DNA from: Streptomyces xanthophaeus
GTDB lineage: Bacteria; Actinomycetota; Actinomycetes; Streptomycetales; Streptomycetaceae
Reading direction: 5' to 3'
Length of the DNA: 64,000 nucleotides
NCBI RefSeq assembly: GCF_030440515.1
Contig: NZ_CP076543.1
Span: 1,736,001 to 1,800,000 of the forward strand
This document shows, piece after piece, positions 33,403 through 42,771 of this stretch; within the stretch, counting starts at the first letter, position 1; each line of letters opens with the position of its first letter. The notes under the pieces are model-generated. The model was not told where the DNA came from, did not search any database, and worked only from the letters and a program-made list of their open reading frames with translations. Both the position numbers and the translations under genes were made by a program.

Positions 33403-34005
33403 GTGTCTCCTAAGCAGCAGCGTGGCGAGGCCACCGTCGACCTGCTCCTGACCACCGCCCTGCGGGTGTTCGCCGAGTCCGGCCAGCAGGGCTTCACCGT
33501 GAACGCGGTCGTCTCGGCCGGCGGGGTCAGCCTCGGCAGCCTCTACCACCACTTCGGCAGCTTCGACGGCCTGGCCGCCGCCCTCTACATCCGGTGCATG
33601 GACGACCTGTGCGACGCCATGATCGCCGCCCTCACCCGGTGCCGCACGGCCCGCACCGGGGTGCGTGCGTGGGTGACGGCCTACCTGGCGTTCACCCAGG
33701 AGCACCGGGACGTGGCACTGTTCCTGCACGCCTCCGCCTATTCCGGTTATCTGGTGGCCCACGCCGAGGAGATCGGCGCGGCCAAGGCGGAGAAGTTCGC
33801 GGCCATCATGCGGTGGCTGGCGGTGCGCATGGAGCGTGGCGAGATCGCCCCGCTCCCCGCGCCCGTGGTCGAGGTGCTGGTCATGGGCCCGCTCGCGGAG
33901 GCCGCCCGGCGCTGGCTGTCCAGCACCTACGAGATCGACCTCACCGAGGCCGCCCGCTACCTCCCCGACCACATCTGGCGGTCCCTGCGCCCCGAGCCCG
34001 TCTGA
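33403..34005 (+). CDS. TetR-family transcriptional regulator
   Basis: 200 residues from a GTG start. The N-terminal helix-turn-helix spans residues about 12-55 (LLLTTALRVFAESGQQGFTVNAVV then GVSLGSLYHHFGSFDGL, with the usual YHHF). The C-terminal ligand domain has no recognisable subgroup. The 105-bp upstream gap contains repeated TTTCCGG/TCTCCGG elements that could be its own operator. A convergent short-chain dehydrogenase is the nearest gene and a plausible but unproven target. Confidence 0.9.
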   Translation: MSPKQQRGEATVDLLLTTALRVFAESGQQGFTVNAVVSAGGVSLGSLYHHFGSFDGLAAALYIRCMDDLCDAMIAALTRCRTARTGVRAWVTAYLAFTQEHRDVALFLHASAYSGYLVAHAEEIGAAKAEKFAAIMRWLAVRMERGEIAPLPAPVVEVLVMGPLAEAARRWLSSTYEIDLTEAARYLPDHIWRSLRPEPV

Positions 34006-34209
34006 GTTCCCGGCCGGCCCGGCCCGGTCCCCGGCCGTGGCGGTCGATGTGGTCGTGACGGCCGCGGGTTTCTGGGTGGTTGTCCGGCTCGTCGTCGCTC
34101 ATGCCGCAGATTCTGCTGTGCAGGGGGCGCTCGGGGCAGGTCCGCGCCGGGGCGCCCGGAGGCGACCCGGGGGCGGGCGGACTCACTTCTGGGCGCCCGC
34201 GCGACCCGC

Positions 34210-35172
34210 TCAGCGCGGCAGGGCGGCGTACGAGACCCCCGTGAGCTTCTCGGAGGCGGCCCACAGCAGCTCGCCGGAGGTGTCGTCGAGGGTCCACCCG
34301 GCCCGCCAGGACCGCGCAGGCGCCCCGCGCCAGCCGAACCGCGGGCCGATGAACGTGTCCGGCCGGACCCCGGGCGCGGTGGCCGCGTAGAGGGTGGGCA
34401 GCGCGCCCGAGGCGGTGGGCTGGGCGAGGACCGCGTTGCCGAGCGCGGCCACCCGGGAGTTGAGGGTGGGGCCCTCCAGCTTCGACGCTCCGGAGTGCAG
34501 GTTGCTGGAGGCGTAGCCGGGGTGGGCGGCGACGGCGGTGATCGGGGAGCCGGCGGCGGTGAAGCGGCGGGACAGCTCGTGGGTGAAGAGCAGGTTGGCG
34601 GTCTTGGAGCGGCCGTAGGCGATCCAGCGCCGGTAGCCGTGCTCGCCGCCCGCGTCGGCGAGGCCCGGGGCGACGAGGTCCGCGTCGGCGGGACCGATCC
34701 TCCCCAGTACGTGGAAGCCGCTGGAGACGTTGACGATCCGGGCCCCGGGGGCGGCGGCGCGCAGTCGCGGCAGCAGCAGTCCGGTCAGGGCGAAGTGCCC
34801 GAGGTGGTTGACCCCGAACTGCGTCTCGAACCCGTCGGCGGTCCGCCCGTACGGCAGGGCCATCACCCCCGCGTTGTTGACCAGCAGGTCCAGCGAGGCG
34901 TGCCGCTGTCCGTACCCGGCGGCGAACTCCCGTACGGAGGCCAGGTCGGCGAGGTCCAGCGGGAGGAACTCGGCCCGCGCGCCCGGGACTTCCGCGCGCA
35001 GCCGGATCACGGCGGCCCGGCCGCGGGCGGCGCTGCGGCAGGCCAGCACCACCGAGGCGCCGCGCCGGGCGAGCTCGCGGGCGGTGACGTAGCCGATCCC
35101 GCTGTTGGCCCCGGTCACGACGGCGCTGCGGCCGCTCTGGTCGGGGATGTGCGTCGCGTTCCAGCCCGGCAT
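34210..35172 (-). CDS. Short-chain dehydrogenase/reductase
   Basis: 320 residues from the ATG at 35172 with GGGAG five bases upstream. Cofactor motif TGANSGIG near residue 20, NNAG at about 97 and catalytic YGRSK near residue 175; NVSS carries the catalytic serine. The C-terminal part resembles the retinol-dehydrogenase-like oxidoreductases of actinomycetes (FIGPRFGWRG). NADP preference is suggested by an Arg after the second strand (CRS). Substrate unknown. Confidence 0.9.
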   Translation of the reverse strand: MPGWNATHIPDQSGRSAVVTGANSGIGYVTARELARRGASVVLACRSAARGRAAVIRLRAEVPGARAEFLPLDLADLASVREFAAGYGQRHASLDLLVNNAGVMALPYGRTADGFETQFGVNHLGHFALTGLLLPRLRAAAPGARIVNVSSGFHVLGRIGPADADLVAPGLADAGGEHGYRRWIAYGRSKTANLLFTHELSRRFTAAGSPITAVAAHPGYASSNLHSGASKLEGPTLNSRVAALGNAVLAQPTASGALPTLYAATAPGVRPDTFIGPRFGWRGAPARSWRAGWTLDDTSGELLWAASEKLTGVSYAALPR

Positions 35173-35364
35173 GTCGGCTCCCTCGTGAGGCAGTGGGTTA
35201 CCGAGGGTAGCCCGAGGAGGTTCCGCGGGTGCCGCCGGGCCGGGGCCAGGGTGGGCAAGGGCCGGGGCCATGGCTGGGGCCAGGGCGGCGCGGGTCACGG
35301 ATCCGCAGGCCAGTAGGCTGCGGGTCCGTCCTCTTTCCCCCTCCCGTCCCCGAGGAACCGCGCA

Positions 35365-36651
35365 GTGAGCTCCCCGCCGCCCCCCATGCCCGTGACGGTC
35401 GTCGGCCTCGGCGCGGACGGCTGGGCCGGGCTCACCGCCGCCGGCCGCTCCGCGCTGTCCTCGGCCGAGGTACTGATCGGCGGGCCGCGCCAGCTGGACC
35501 TGCTGCCGGCCGCCGAGTGCGCCGGCGAGCGGGTGGCCTGGCCGAGCCCGCTGCGGCCCGCCGTCCCGAAGCTGATGGCCGAGCACTCCGGCCGCCGGAT
35601 CGCGGTGCTGGCCAGCGGTGACCCGATGTTCTACGGGATCGGCCGCGCCCTCGCCGAGGAGCTCGGGCCTCGGTCCCTGCGGGTCCACCCGCACCCCTCC
35701 TCCGTGTCCTACGCCTGCGCCCGCCTGGGCTGGCCGGTGGAGGACACCGAGGTGGTCACGGTGGTCGGCCGCCCGGTGGCCCGGCTGGCGGCATCCCTCC
35801 ACGAAGGGCGCCGGGTGCTGGTGCTCAGCTCCGGAGCGGCGTCCCCGGGCGAGATCGCCGCGCTGCTGCGGGAGCGGGGCTTCGGCCCGAGCCGGATGCG
35901 GGTGCTGGAACAGCTGGGCTCCGAGCGCGAGGACACGTACGAGGGCCTCGCCGACGGCTGGGACCACGCGCCCGGCGATCCCCTGAACGTGGTCGCCGTC
36001 GACTGCCGCCGGGACCCGGCCCACGCCGCGCCGCGCCTCGGCGCGACCCCCGGCCTGCCGGACACCGCGTACGAACACGACGGGCAGCTCACCAAGCGCC
36101 ACGTCCGGGCCGCGACCCTGTGCGCCCTGGCCCCGGCCCCCGGCGAGCTGCTGTGGGACATCGGCGGCGGCTCCGGCTCCATCGGCATCGAGTGGATGCG
36201 TACGCACCCCTCGTGCCGGGCGGTGGCCGTGGAGCGCGTCCCGGAGCGGGCCGCACGCATCACCCGTAACGCGACGGCGCTCGGCGTACCCGGCCTGCGC
36301 GTGGTCATCGGCGCCGCACCGCAGGCACTGGCCGGGCTGCCGGCCCCCGACGCCGTGTTCATCGGCGGCGGGCTGACCGCGCCCGGCCTGCTGGACGCGG
36401 TCTGGGACGCGCTGGCCCCCGGCGGCCGGCTGGTGGTCAACACCGTCACCCTGGAGTCGGAGGCGGTGCTCGCCGAGCGCTACCGGCGCCACGGCGGCGA
36501 ACTGGTGAAGCTCGCCGTCGCGCACGCCGTGCCGGTCGGCGGCTTCACGGGCTGGCGGCAGGCGATGCCCGTCACCCAGTGGTCGGTGACGAAGCCGGAC
36601 GGGACGGCCACCGGGCCGACCGGATCGACCGAGGAGAAGGATCGAACATGA
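35365..36651 (+). CDS. cobL: Precorrin-6Y C5,15-methyltransferase (decarboxylating), CbiE-CbiT fusion
   Basis: 428 residues from a GTG start. The N-terminal CbiE domain (about 8-205) has VVGLGADGW, LASGDPMFYGIG and HPSSVSYACARLGW of tetrapyrrole methylases. The C-terminal CbiT domain (about 215-420) has LLWDIGGGSGSIGIEW, the SAM-binding motif. It catalyses methylation at C5 and C15 with loss of the acetate carboxyl in aerobic cobalamin synthesis. First gene of cobL-cobM-cobK, with ATGA overlap to cobM. Confidence 0.94.
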   Translation: MSSPPPPMPVTVVGLGADGWAGLTAAGRSALSSAEVLIGGPRQLDLLPAAECAGERVAWPSPLRPAVPKLMAEHSGRRIAVLASGDPMFYGIGRALAEELGPRSLRVHPHPSSVSYACARLGWPVEDTEVVTVVGRPVARLAASLHEGRRVLVLSSGAASPGEIAALLRERGFGPSRMRVLEQLGSEREDTYEGLADGWDHAPGDPLNVVAVDCRRDPAHAAPRLGATPGLPDTAYEHDGQLTKRHVRAATLCALAPAPGELLWDIGGGSGSIGIEWMRTHPSCRAVAVERVPERAARITRNATALGVPGLRVVIGAAPQALAGLPAPDAVFIGGGLTAPGLLDAVWDALAPGGRLVVNTVTLESEAVLAERYRRHGGELVKLAVAHAVPVGGFTGWRQAMPVTQWSVTKPDGTATGPTGSTEEKDRT

Positions 36652-37397
36652 CCGTGTACTTCATCGGTGCGGGCCCCGGCGCCGCCGACCTCATCACGGT
36701 GCGCGGTGCCCGCACCCTGGCCGCCGCCCCCGTCTGCCTGTACGCGGGCAGCCTCGTGCCGCGCGAACTGCTGGCCGAGTGCCCGGCGGACGCCCGCCTG
36801 GTCGACACCTCGCAGCTCAACCTGGACGAGATCGTCGCCGAGTGCGTACGGGCCCACGCGGCGGGCCAGGACGTGGCGCGGCTGCACTCCGGCGACCCGT
36901 CGATCTTCAGCGCGGTCGCGGAGCAGATGCGCCGGCTCGATGCGGCCGGCATCCCCTACGAGGTCGTCCCCGGTGTCCCGGCGTTCGCCGCGGCCGCCGC
37001 CGCCCTCAAGCGGGAGCTGACCGTCCCCACCGTCGGGCAGACCGTGATCCTGACCCGGATCGCCCAGCAGGCCACCCCGATGCCGCCCGGCGAGGACCTG
37101 GCCACGCTGGGCCGCAGCGGCGCGCTGCTGGTGCTGCACCTGGCCACCCGCTATGTGGACCGGGTCGTCGACGAGCTGCTGCCGCACTACGGGGCCGAGT
37201 GCCCGGTGGCGGTCGTGGCGATGGCCAGCCGCCCCGACGAGCTGATCCTGCGCGGCACCCTGGCCGACATCGCCGCACAGGTGAAGGAGCACGGGCTGGT
37301 GCGCACCGCCGTCATCGTGGTGGGCCGCACGCTCGGCGCGGAGCAGTTCCGCGACAGCCACCTGTACTCGCCCGAGCGCGACCGGCATGTCTGCTGA
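36648..37397 (+). CDS. cobM: Precorrin-4 C11-methyltransferase
   Basis: 249 residues; ATG at 36648 overlaps the cobL stop and follows GAGGAGAAGG. Motifs: VYFIGAGPGAADLITVRGA, LYAGSLVP, HSGDPSIFSA and the VPGVPAFAAAAAAL segment of the CobM/CbiF tetrapyrrole methylase fold. Uses SAM to methylate precorrin-4 at C11. Length matches the family. Confidence 0.95.
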   Translation: MTVYFIGAGPGAADLITVRGARTLAAAPVCLYAGSLVPRELLAECPADARLVDTSQLNLDEIVAECVRAHAAGQDVARLHSGDPSIFSAVAEQMRRLDAAGIPYEVVPGVPAFAAAAAALKRELTVPTVGQTVILTRIAQQATPMPPGEDLATLGRSGALLVLHLATRYVDRVVDELLPHYGAECPVAVVAMASRPDELILRGTLADIAAQVKEHGLVRTAVIVVGRTLGAEQFRDSHLYSPERDRHVC

Positions 37398-38145
37398 CGG
37401 GGCTGCGGCCCACGTCCTGATCCTGGGCGGCACGACGGAGGCCCGGCGCCTCGCGGAGGCGCTGGCCGGGGATCCCTCGTACCGGGTGACGACCTCGCTG
37501 GCGGGGCGGGTCACCTCGCCCGTGCTCCCGCCGGGCGGGACCCGCATCGGCGGCTTCGGCGGGCCCGGGGGGCTGGCGGCCTGGATCGGCTCCCACGGGG
37601 TCACCCACCTGGTCGATGCCACCCATCCCTTCGCGGAGCGGATGAGCTTCAACGCGGCCGGGGCGGCGGCGCTCACGGGCGTCCCGCTGCTGGCGCTGCG
37701 GCGCCCGGGCTGGACGCCCGGGCCGGGCGACGACTGGACCTTCGTGGACCGTCTGGAAGGGGCGGCCGACCGGCTGCCCGGCCTCGGCTCCCGCACGTTC
37801 CTGACCACCGGCCGGATGGGCCTGCACACCTTCGCGCACCTCACCGGCGTCTGGTTCCTGGTGCGTTCGGTGGACCCTCCGGCCCCGCCGGTGCCGCCGC
37901 GCCTCGAAGTACTGCTGGACCGGGGCCCGTTCACGCTGGACGACGAGCGGGAGCTGATCGCCCGGCACCGGATCGACGTCCTGGTCACCAAGGACAGCGG
38001 CGGCTCGGCCACCGCCCCCAAGCTCACCGCGGCCCGCGAGGCCGGCATCCCGGTCCTCGTGGTACGCCGCCCGGCGGTCCCGGAGGGCGTACCGGAGGCG
38101 GGCTCGGTCGAGGCCGTGCGGGACTGGCTCGGTGTGAGCCGGTAG
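37387..38145 (+). CDS. cobK: Precorrin-6A reductase
   Basis: 252 residues, starting 11 bp before the cobM stop. ILGGTTEARRLAEAL at the N-terminus, VDATHPFAERMS near residue 78 and LVTKDSGGSAT near residue 200 are family hallmarks. Reduces precorrin-6A to 6B with NADPH, directly preceding the CobL step, which fits the operon order. Confidence 0.94.
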   Translation: MSADGAAAHVLILGGTTEARRLAEALAGDPSYRVTTSLAGRVTSPVLPPGGTRIGGFGGPGGLAAWIGSHGVTHLVDATHPFAERMSFNAAGAAALTGVPLLALRRPGWTPGPGDDWTFVDRLEGAADRLPGLGSRTFLTTGRMGLHTFAHLTGVWFLVRSVDPPAPPVPPRLEVLLDRGPFTLDDERELIARHRIDVLVTKDSGGSATAPKLTAAREAGIPVLVVRRPAVPEGVPEAGSVEAVRDWLGVSR

Positions 38146-38213
38146 AGAGGCTCCGGTTCCGCCCCGGGGAAAAGGAATTGCCTGCCGGGGACGGGTCACG
38201 TTGGGTGGACGGC

Positions 38214-38780
38214 ATGACCGTGCTGCACACCGAACGCCTCGTCCTGCGCCCCTGGTGGGACTCCGACCTCGACCCCTGGGCGGCGATGAACGCCGATCCC
38301 GAGGTACGGGAGCACCTGGGCGACCTGCTCACCCGGGAGCAGAGCGAGGCCTCCATGGTGCGGTTCCGGGCCGCGTTCGACCGGCGGGGCTACGGCTGGT
38401 GGGCCGTCGAGGTCCGGGCCACGGGCGCGTTCATCGGCTTCGCGGGCATGGACGACGTGGACGACGGGATGCCGTTCACCGGTGTGGAGATCGGCTGGAG
38501 GCTCGCCCGGGCGGCCTGGGGCCAGGGCTACGCCACGGAGGCCGCGCGGGCGGTCGTCGCCCACGGCTTCGACACGCTCGGGCTCCCCGAGCTCCTCGCC
38601 GTGACGACGGCCGGCAACCTCCGCTCCCAGGCGGTGATGCGGAAGATCGGGATGACCCGGAACCCGGCCGACGACTTCGACGACCCCGACGCGCCCGAAG
38701 GGCCGCTGCGTCCGAACGTGCTGTTCCGGCTGGAGCGTGGCGCGACGGCAGCGGCGGGCGGAGCGCCGGGATCGCGCTGA
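38214..38780 (+). CDS. GNAT family N-acetyltransferase (RimJ/RimL-like)
   Basis: 188 residues from the ATG at 38214. TERLVLRPW at the N-terminus, GWRLARAAWGQGYATEAARAV (acetyl-CoA-binding A motif) near residue 95 and a late-strand VMRKIGM place it with the RimJ/RimL type that acetylates protein N-termini or small amines. Substrate unknown. It lies 68 bp after cobK on the same strand but has no evident link to cobalamin. Confidence 0.9.
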   Translation: MTVLHTERLVLRPWWDSDLDPWAAMNADPEVREHLGDLLTREQSEASMVRFRAAFDRRGYGWWAVEVRATGAFIGFAGMDDVDDGMPFTGVEIGWRLARAAWGQGYATEAARAVVAHGFDTLGLPELLAVTTAGNLRSQAVMRKIGMTRNPADDFDDPDAPEGPLRPNVLFRLERGATAAAGGAPGSR

Positions 38781-38796
38781 GGCACCACCGGACGGG

Positions 38797-38831
38797 GGAA
38801 GGCCCGGTGCGCTCGTCGCACCGGGCCTTCC
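38797..38831. terminator. Strong bidirectional hairpin terminator
   Basis: Perfect 15-bp inverted repeat (GGAAGGCCCGGTGCG) with a 5-nt loop (CTCGT), placed between the convergent GNAT and cobIJ genes. The symmetric stem would terminate both transcripts. Confidence 0.85.
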
Positions 38832-38859
38832 TCACGTTCCGTTCCGCCTCACCCGGTCA

Positions 38860-40356
38860 TCACGGGTAGCGGCGCGGCGTCCAGGTGATCCGGGACCCGT
38901 CGGCCCGCTCGGTGACCTGCGTCTGTGAGGAGCCGATCAGCAGGATCGTGCGCATGTCGACCTCGGACGGCTCCAGTTCGGCGAGCGTGACGATCCGTAC
39001 CGACTGCTCGGGGCCGCCCACGTCGCGCGCGACGACCACCGGGGTCTCGGGCGAACGCAGTTCCAGCAGCAGCTCGCGGGCCTGGGCCACCTGCCAGGTC
39101 CGGCTGCGCGAGCCGGGGTTGTACAGGGCGAGCACGAGATCGGCCGCGGCGGCCGCGCGCAGCCGCTCCGCGATGACCTCCCAGGGCTTGAGCCGGTCCG
39201 AGAGCGAAAGGGTGGCGTAGTCGTGGCCGAGCGGGGCGCCGGCCGCGGCGGCCGCCGCGTTGGCCGCGGTCACCCCCGGCAGGACCCGTACCGGCACGTC
39301 CTTGTACTCCGCCTGCCCGGACACCTCCAGGACCGCCGTGGCCATGGCGAAGACACCGGGGTCGCCGCCGGAGACCACGGCCACCCGCTTGCCGCGCCGG
39401 GCGAGGTCGAGGGCGAACTCGGCACGCTCCGACTCCACCTTGTTGTCGGAGCCGTGCCGGACCTGGCCCGGCTTGACGGGGACCCGGTCCAGGTAGGTGG
39501 TGTAGCCGACCAGGACCTCGGCGTCGGCCAGTGCGCGCCGGGTCTGCGGGGTCAGCCACAGCGGTCCGGCAGGGCCCGTGCCCACGACGACGACCTCGCC
39601 GGGGCCGGACGGCACGCTGCCCGGGTTGCCGATGCGGCTGGGGACCACGGCGACGGCGAAGTACGGCACGCTGTCGGCGTCGGTGTCGGCGAGGAGGCCG
39701 GTGCGCTCGCCCGCCATGGTGGCGCGCTCGACGTAGCGGGCCTCGGCGAGCCGGCCGCTGTTCTCCATCGCACCGCGCACGGCCGGGAAGGTCCGGCCGA
39801 GCTTCATCACGACCGCCGAGTCGGTGGCGGCGAGGCGGGCGGTGAGCTCCTCCTCGGACAGGGTGCCGGGGAGGATGGTCAGCACCTCCTCACCCTCCAC
39901 GAGCGGGGTGCCGAGCCGGGCGGCGGCGGCGCTCACCGAGGTGACACCGGGAATGACCTCGGTCTCGTACCGGTCCGCGAGCCGCTTGTGCATGTGCATG
40001 TACGAGCTGTAGAAGAGCGGGTCGCCCTCCGCGAGCACGGCCACGGTCCGGCCGGCGTCCAGGTGCGCGGCCAGGCGGGCCGCGGCGGCCTCGTAGAACT
40101 CCTCCATCGCCCCCTGGTACCCGCCGGGGTGGTCGGTGGTCTCGGTGGTGACCGGGTAGACCAGCGGTTCCTCGACGTGGTCGGCGCGCAGGTGCTTCGC
40201 CGCGATCGAACGGGCGATGGAACGGCCGTGGCGGGCGCTGTGGTAGGCCACGACATCGGCTTCGGCGATGACCTCGACGGCGCGCAGGGTCATCAGCGAC
40301 GGGTCGCCGGGGCCGAGCCCGACCCCGTACAGCCGCCCCTTGGCGATGTCGCTCAT
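38860..40356 (-). CDS. cobJ: Bifunctional precorrin-2 C20- and precorrin-3B C17-methyltransferase (CobI-CobJ)
   Basis: 498 residues, two tetrapyrrole methylase modules in tandem. Residues 1 to about 245 are CobI ([42 protein letters not shown]). Residues about 250-498 are CobJ ([52 protein letters not shown]). The fusion is common in actinomycetes. ATG overlaps the cobH stop (ATGA). Confidence 0.94.
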   Translation of the reverse strand: MSDIAKGRLYGVGLGPGDPSLMTLRAVEVIAEADVVAYHSARHGRSIARSIAAKHLRADHVEEPLVYPVTTETTDHPGGYQGAMEEFYEAAAARLAAHLDAGRTVAVLAEGDPLFYSSYMHMHKRLADRYETEVIPGVTSVSAAAARLGTPLVEGEEVLTILPGTLSEEELTARLAATDSAVVMKLGRTFPAVRGAMENSGRLAEARYVERATMAGERTGLLADTDADSVPYFAVAVVPSRIGNPGSVPSGPGEVVVVGTGPAGPLWLTPQTRRALADAEVLVGYTTYLDRVPVKPGQVRHGSDNKVESERAEFALDLARRGKRVAVVSGGDPGVFAMATAVLEVSGQAEYKDVPVRVLPGVTAANAAAAAAGAPLGHDYATLSLSDRLKPWEVIAERLRAAAAADLVLALYNPGSRSRTWQVAQARELLLELRSPETPVVVARDVGGPEQSVRIVTLAELEPSEVDMRTILLIGSSQTQVTERADGSRITWTPRRYP

Positions 40357-41000
40357 TCGGCCACGCTCGCAATGGCGTTGACGGCGGCGGCGGCCATCGC
40401 GCTGCCACCGCGCCGGCCGCGCACGATCAGGTGGTCGAGCCCCGAGGGATGGGCGGCGAGGGCGTCCTTGGACTCGGCGGCGCCGATGAAGCCGACGGGG
40501 ACCCCGATGACGGCGGCGGGGCGCGGCGCACCCTCCTCGATCATCTCCAGCAGCCGGAACAGCGCGGTCGGCGCGTTGCCGACGGCGATGACCGAGCCCT
40601 CCAGCAGGCCGCGGTCGCGCCAGACCTCCAGGGCGGCGGCGCTGCGCGTGGTGCCCATCTTCGCGGCGAGCTCCGGTACGGCCGGGTCGGAGAGCGTGCA
40701 GATCACGTCGTTGTCGGCGGGCAGCCGCTTACGGGTGACACCGCTGGCGACCATCTGCACGTCGCACAGGATCGGCGCGCCCGCCTCCAGCGCCGCGCGG
40801 GCGCGCAGCACGACCTCGGGGGTGTACCCGAGGTCCTGCGGGAGGTCGGTCATTCCGCAGGCGTGGATCATGCGCACCGCGACCTGGGCGACCGTGTCGG
40901 GCAGCCCGGAGAGGTCCGCCTCGGCGCGGATCGTGGCAAAGGACTGGCGGTAGATGGCCGCGCCGTCCTTCTCGTACTCAAACACGGTGTACTCGCTCAT
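40353..41000 (-). CDS. cobH: Precorrin-8X methylmutase
   Basis: 215 residues from the ATG at 41000, overlapping the cobG stop (ATGA). Characteristic [13 protein letters not shown] near residue 17, RMIHACGM (catalytic His) near residue 45, DVQMVASG and [10 protein letters not shown]. Converts precorrin-8X to hydrogenobyrinic acid by methyl migration. Length matches the family. Confidence 0.95.
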   Translation of the reverse strand: MSEYTVFEYEKDGAAIYRQSFATIRAEADLSGLPDTVAQVAVRMIHACGMTDLPQDLGYTPEVVLRARAALEAGAPILCDVQMVASGVTRKRLPADNDVICTLSDPAVPELAAKMGTTRSAAALEVWRDRGLLEGSVIAVGNAPTALFRLLEMIEEGAPRPAAVIGVPVGFIGAAESKDALAAHPSGLDHLIVRGRRGGSAMAAAAVNAIASVAE

Positions 41001-42304
41001 TTCTTCACTACGTCGGGGTCGGTGCGGGCGTCCGCGAGTGCCGCGGCAAGTTCGGAGGGCCGTACGTCGTCGCGTACGGGACGGCCGGGCGCGGCGAGCC
41101 GGTATCCGGAGCCGGTGGCGACCAGGTCCACCCAGGCGGTGCCGCGCGGATGTCCGCAGCGGCGCTCGCAGCCGGACCAGTGCACGGGCAGCGGACCCCG
41201 AGCCCGGTCGGCGACGGCCCGCGCGTCGGCGCGTACGTCCGCGCGGGATTTCGCACAACCGGGCCGCCCGGTACAGGCGGTGACGGACTCCCAGGCGCTG
41301 CCGGGGGCGAGGATCAGCCCGGCGTCCTCGATGCGGGCGGCTCCGTGGGCGCTCGCCGCGGGCAGGATGACGCTGCGCCACGGGGTGACGCGCAGCTCGC
41401 CGCTCCCCTCGTCCGCGACCTGCGCCAGGACCCGCCACTGCGCGGAGTCGAGCCGGCCGAGCGGGGGCAGTACGCACAGGGTGGCGCGGTCCCGCCCGTC
41501 CGCGCCCGACGGCGTGGGCGGCGGCGCGTACGGCCGGTCCACGGGGCCGGCGTTCGTCGCGGGAAGCCCCGCGGCGTCGAGGCGCCGGCCGAACTCGGCG
41601 GTGTTCAGGCTGTGTTCGGCGGGCAGTTCGGCGACCCGCCAGGCCTGGGTGCCCGCTTCGGCGGCGGCGTCGAGGAAGTACCGGGCGGCCGTCAGCACCG
41701 CCCCGGGGGCATCCTGCCCGGCCAGCTCCACGGCGTCGGCGGCCCGGCCGAGCAGGACCAGCGCCCGGCCGTCGGGGCGGCCGAGGACGGTCACGTCGGG
41801 GCCGAGCGAGGCCACGTCGCCGCGCCCGTCGTCGAAGGCGAACAGGAACCGCCCGGAGAGTGCGGCCGCCCAGGGGCTCGCGCACAGCAGCCGGTCGAAC
41901 TCCAAGGCCCAGGCGAGCGCGTCGGGCCGGTCCGGCCCCTCCAGGCCTGACAGGGGCGTCGCCACGATGTTCCGGACCCGTTCGTGGCTGGGCGCGGGGA
42001 GCAGCCCGGCCCCGTCCAGCAGCTCCGCGAGCCCGGCGCCGCACCCGTCGGCCAGTCCGCGCAGCTGCACGTTGCCGCGCGAGGTCAGCTCCAGGTGCCC
42101 GTCCCCGAACCGGTCGGCGGCGAGCGCCAGCGCCGAGGCCTGCCGCCTTGTGAGCAGCCCGCCCGGCAGCCGGACCCGCGCCAGGAACCCGTCGTCCGCC
42201 GCGTGCAGCCGCAGCGCGCCCGGGCAGGCGTCACCGCGCTCCCGTATGACGGGTTCGTCCCGCGACGATGCGGCGGAGGGGGGCTGGGGCATGGCCGCGA
42301 GCAT
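40997..42304 (-). CDS. cobG: Precorrin-3B synthase
   Basis: 435 residues from the ATG at 42304; a GTG at 42310 has a better-placed G-run and an ATG at 42292 is also possible. Nitrite/sulfite-reductase-like: [25 protein letters not shown] near residue 60. The C-terminal cysteines in [12 protein letters not shown] and [12 protein letters not shown] would hold the Fe-S/siroheme-type centre. CobG is the oxygen-dependent ring-contraction enzyme and marks the aerobic cobalamin route. First gene of cobG-cobH-cobIJ. Confidence 0.93.
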   Translation of the reverse strand: MLAAMPQPPSAASSRDEPVIRERGDACPGALRLHAADDGFLARVRLPGGLLTRRQASALALAADRFGDGHLELTSRGNVQLRGLADGCGAGLAELLDGAGLLPAPSHERVRNIVATPLSGLEGPDRPDALAWALEFDRLLCASPWAAALSGRFLFAFDDGRGDVASLGPDVTVLGRPDGRALVLLGRAADAVELAGQDAPGAVLTAARYFLDAAAEAGTQAWRVAELPAEHSLNTAEFGRRLDAAGLPATNAGPVDRPYAPPPTPSGADGRDRATLCVLPPLGRLDSAQWRVLAQVADEGSGELRVTPWRSVILPAASAHGAARIEDAGLILAPGSAWESVTACTGRPGCAKSRADVRADARAVADRARGPLPVHWSGCERRCGHPRGTAWVDLVATGSGYRLAAPGRPVRDDVRPSELAAALADARTDPDVVKK

Positions 42305-42369
42305 ACCCACGATTACGCCCCCCGGACCTGTGTCCGTCACCACCCCGACCAGCGATTCCACCCCCGCCG

Positions 42370-42471
42370 CCTTCCAGCCCCGCCGGCATTCGAGGCGCGG
42401 GGTCCGGGGCACAGCCCCGCCCTTCCAGCCCCGCCGGCGTTTGAGGCGCGGGGTCCGGGGCAGAGCCCCGG
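42370..42471. repeat. Tandem pair of the Streptomyces GC-rich intergenic repeat
   Basis: Two direct copies of a ~50-bp unit, offset by 51 bp, beginning CTTCCAGCCCCGCCGGC and containing GAGGCGCGGGGTCCGGGG. They differ at a few positions (ATTC versus GTTT, CAC versus CAG). I recall this unit as dispersed in Streptomyces intergenic DNA. Each copy can fold on its own (CGGGG...CCCCG). It sits between cobG and the riboswitch. Confidence 0.7.
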
Positions 42472-42589
42472 CAACGGCGCCGGACCCGCACCCGCACCCG
42501 CACGACCGCCACCCCAGCGGGAGCGCAACGGCACCCGGACCACACACCCGCCACCCCGGCAGACGCACTCCGCCCCTAAGATGACCTTC

Positions 42590-42735
42590 CGGCGGACCAC
42601 ACGGCCCGCCGTCGCCGAGGACGGCGACATGGGAGGAAGCCCGGTGCGATTCCGGCGCGGTCCCGCCACTGTGAACCCCGCGGAGCGATCCGGCGACCGG
42701 GGTGAGTCAGGAACTCCCGCTGTCCTCACACTGCC
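42590..42735 (+). ncRNA. Cobalamin riboswitch
   Basis: Contains the conserved core: GGAAGC followed by GGTGCGATTCC, the B12 box region GTCCCGCCACTGTGAACCC (42659-42678) and GAGTCAGGAACTC near 42703-42717. It lies about 40-180 bp upstream of cobN on the same strand. Adenosylcobalamin binding would repress cobN. Outer boundaries are approximate. Confidence 0.9.
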
Positions 42736-42771
42736 CGGGGCGCGGAAACCCCGAGGAAGGCCTGCCGCCGC

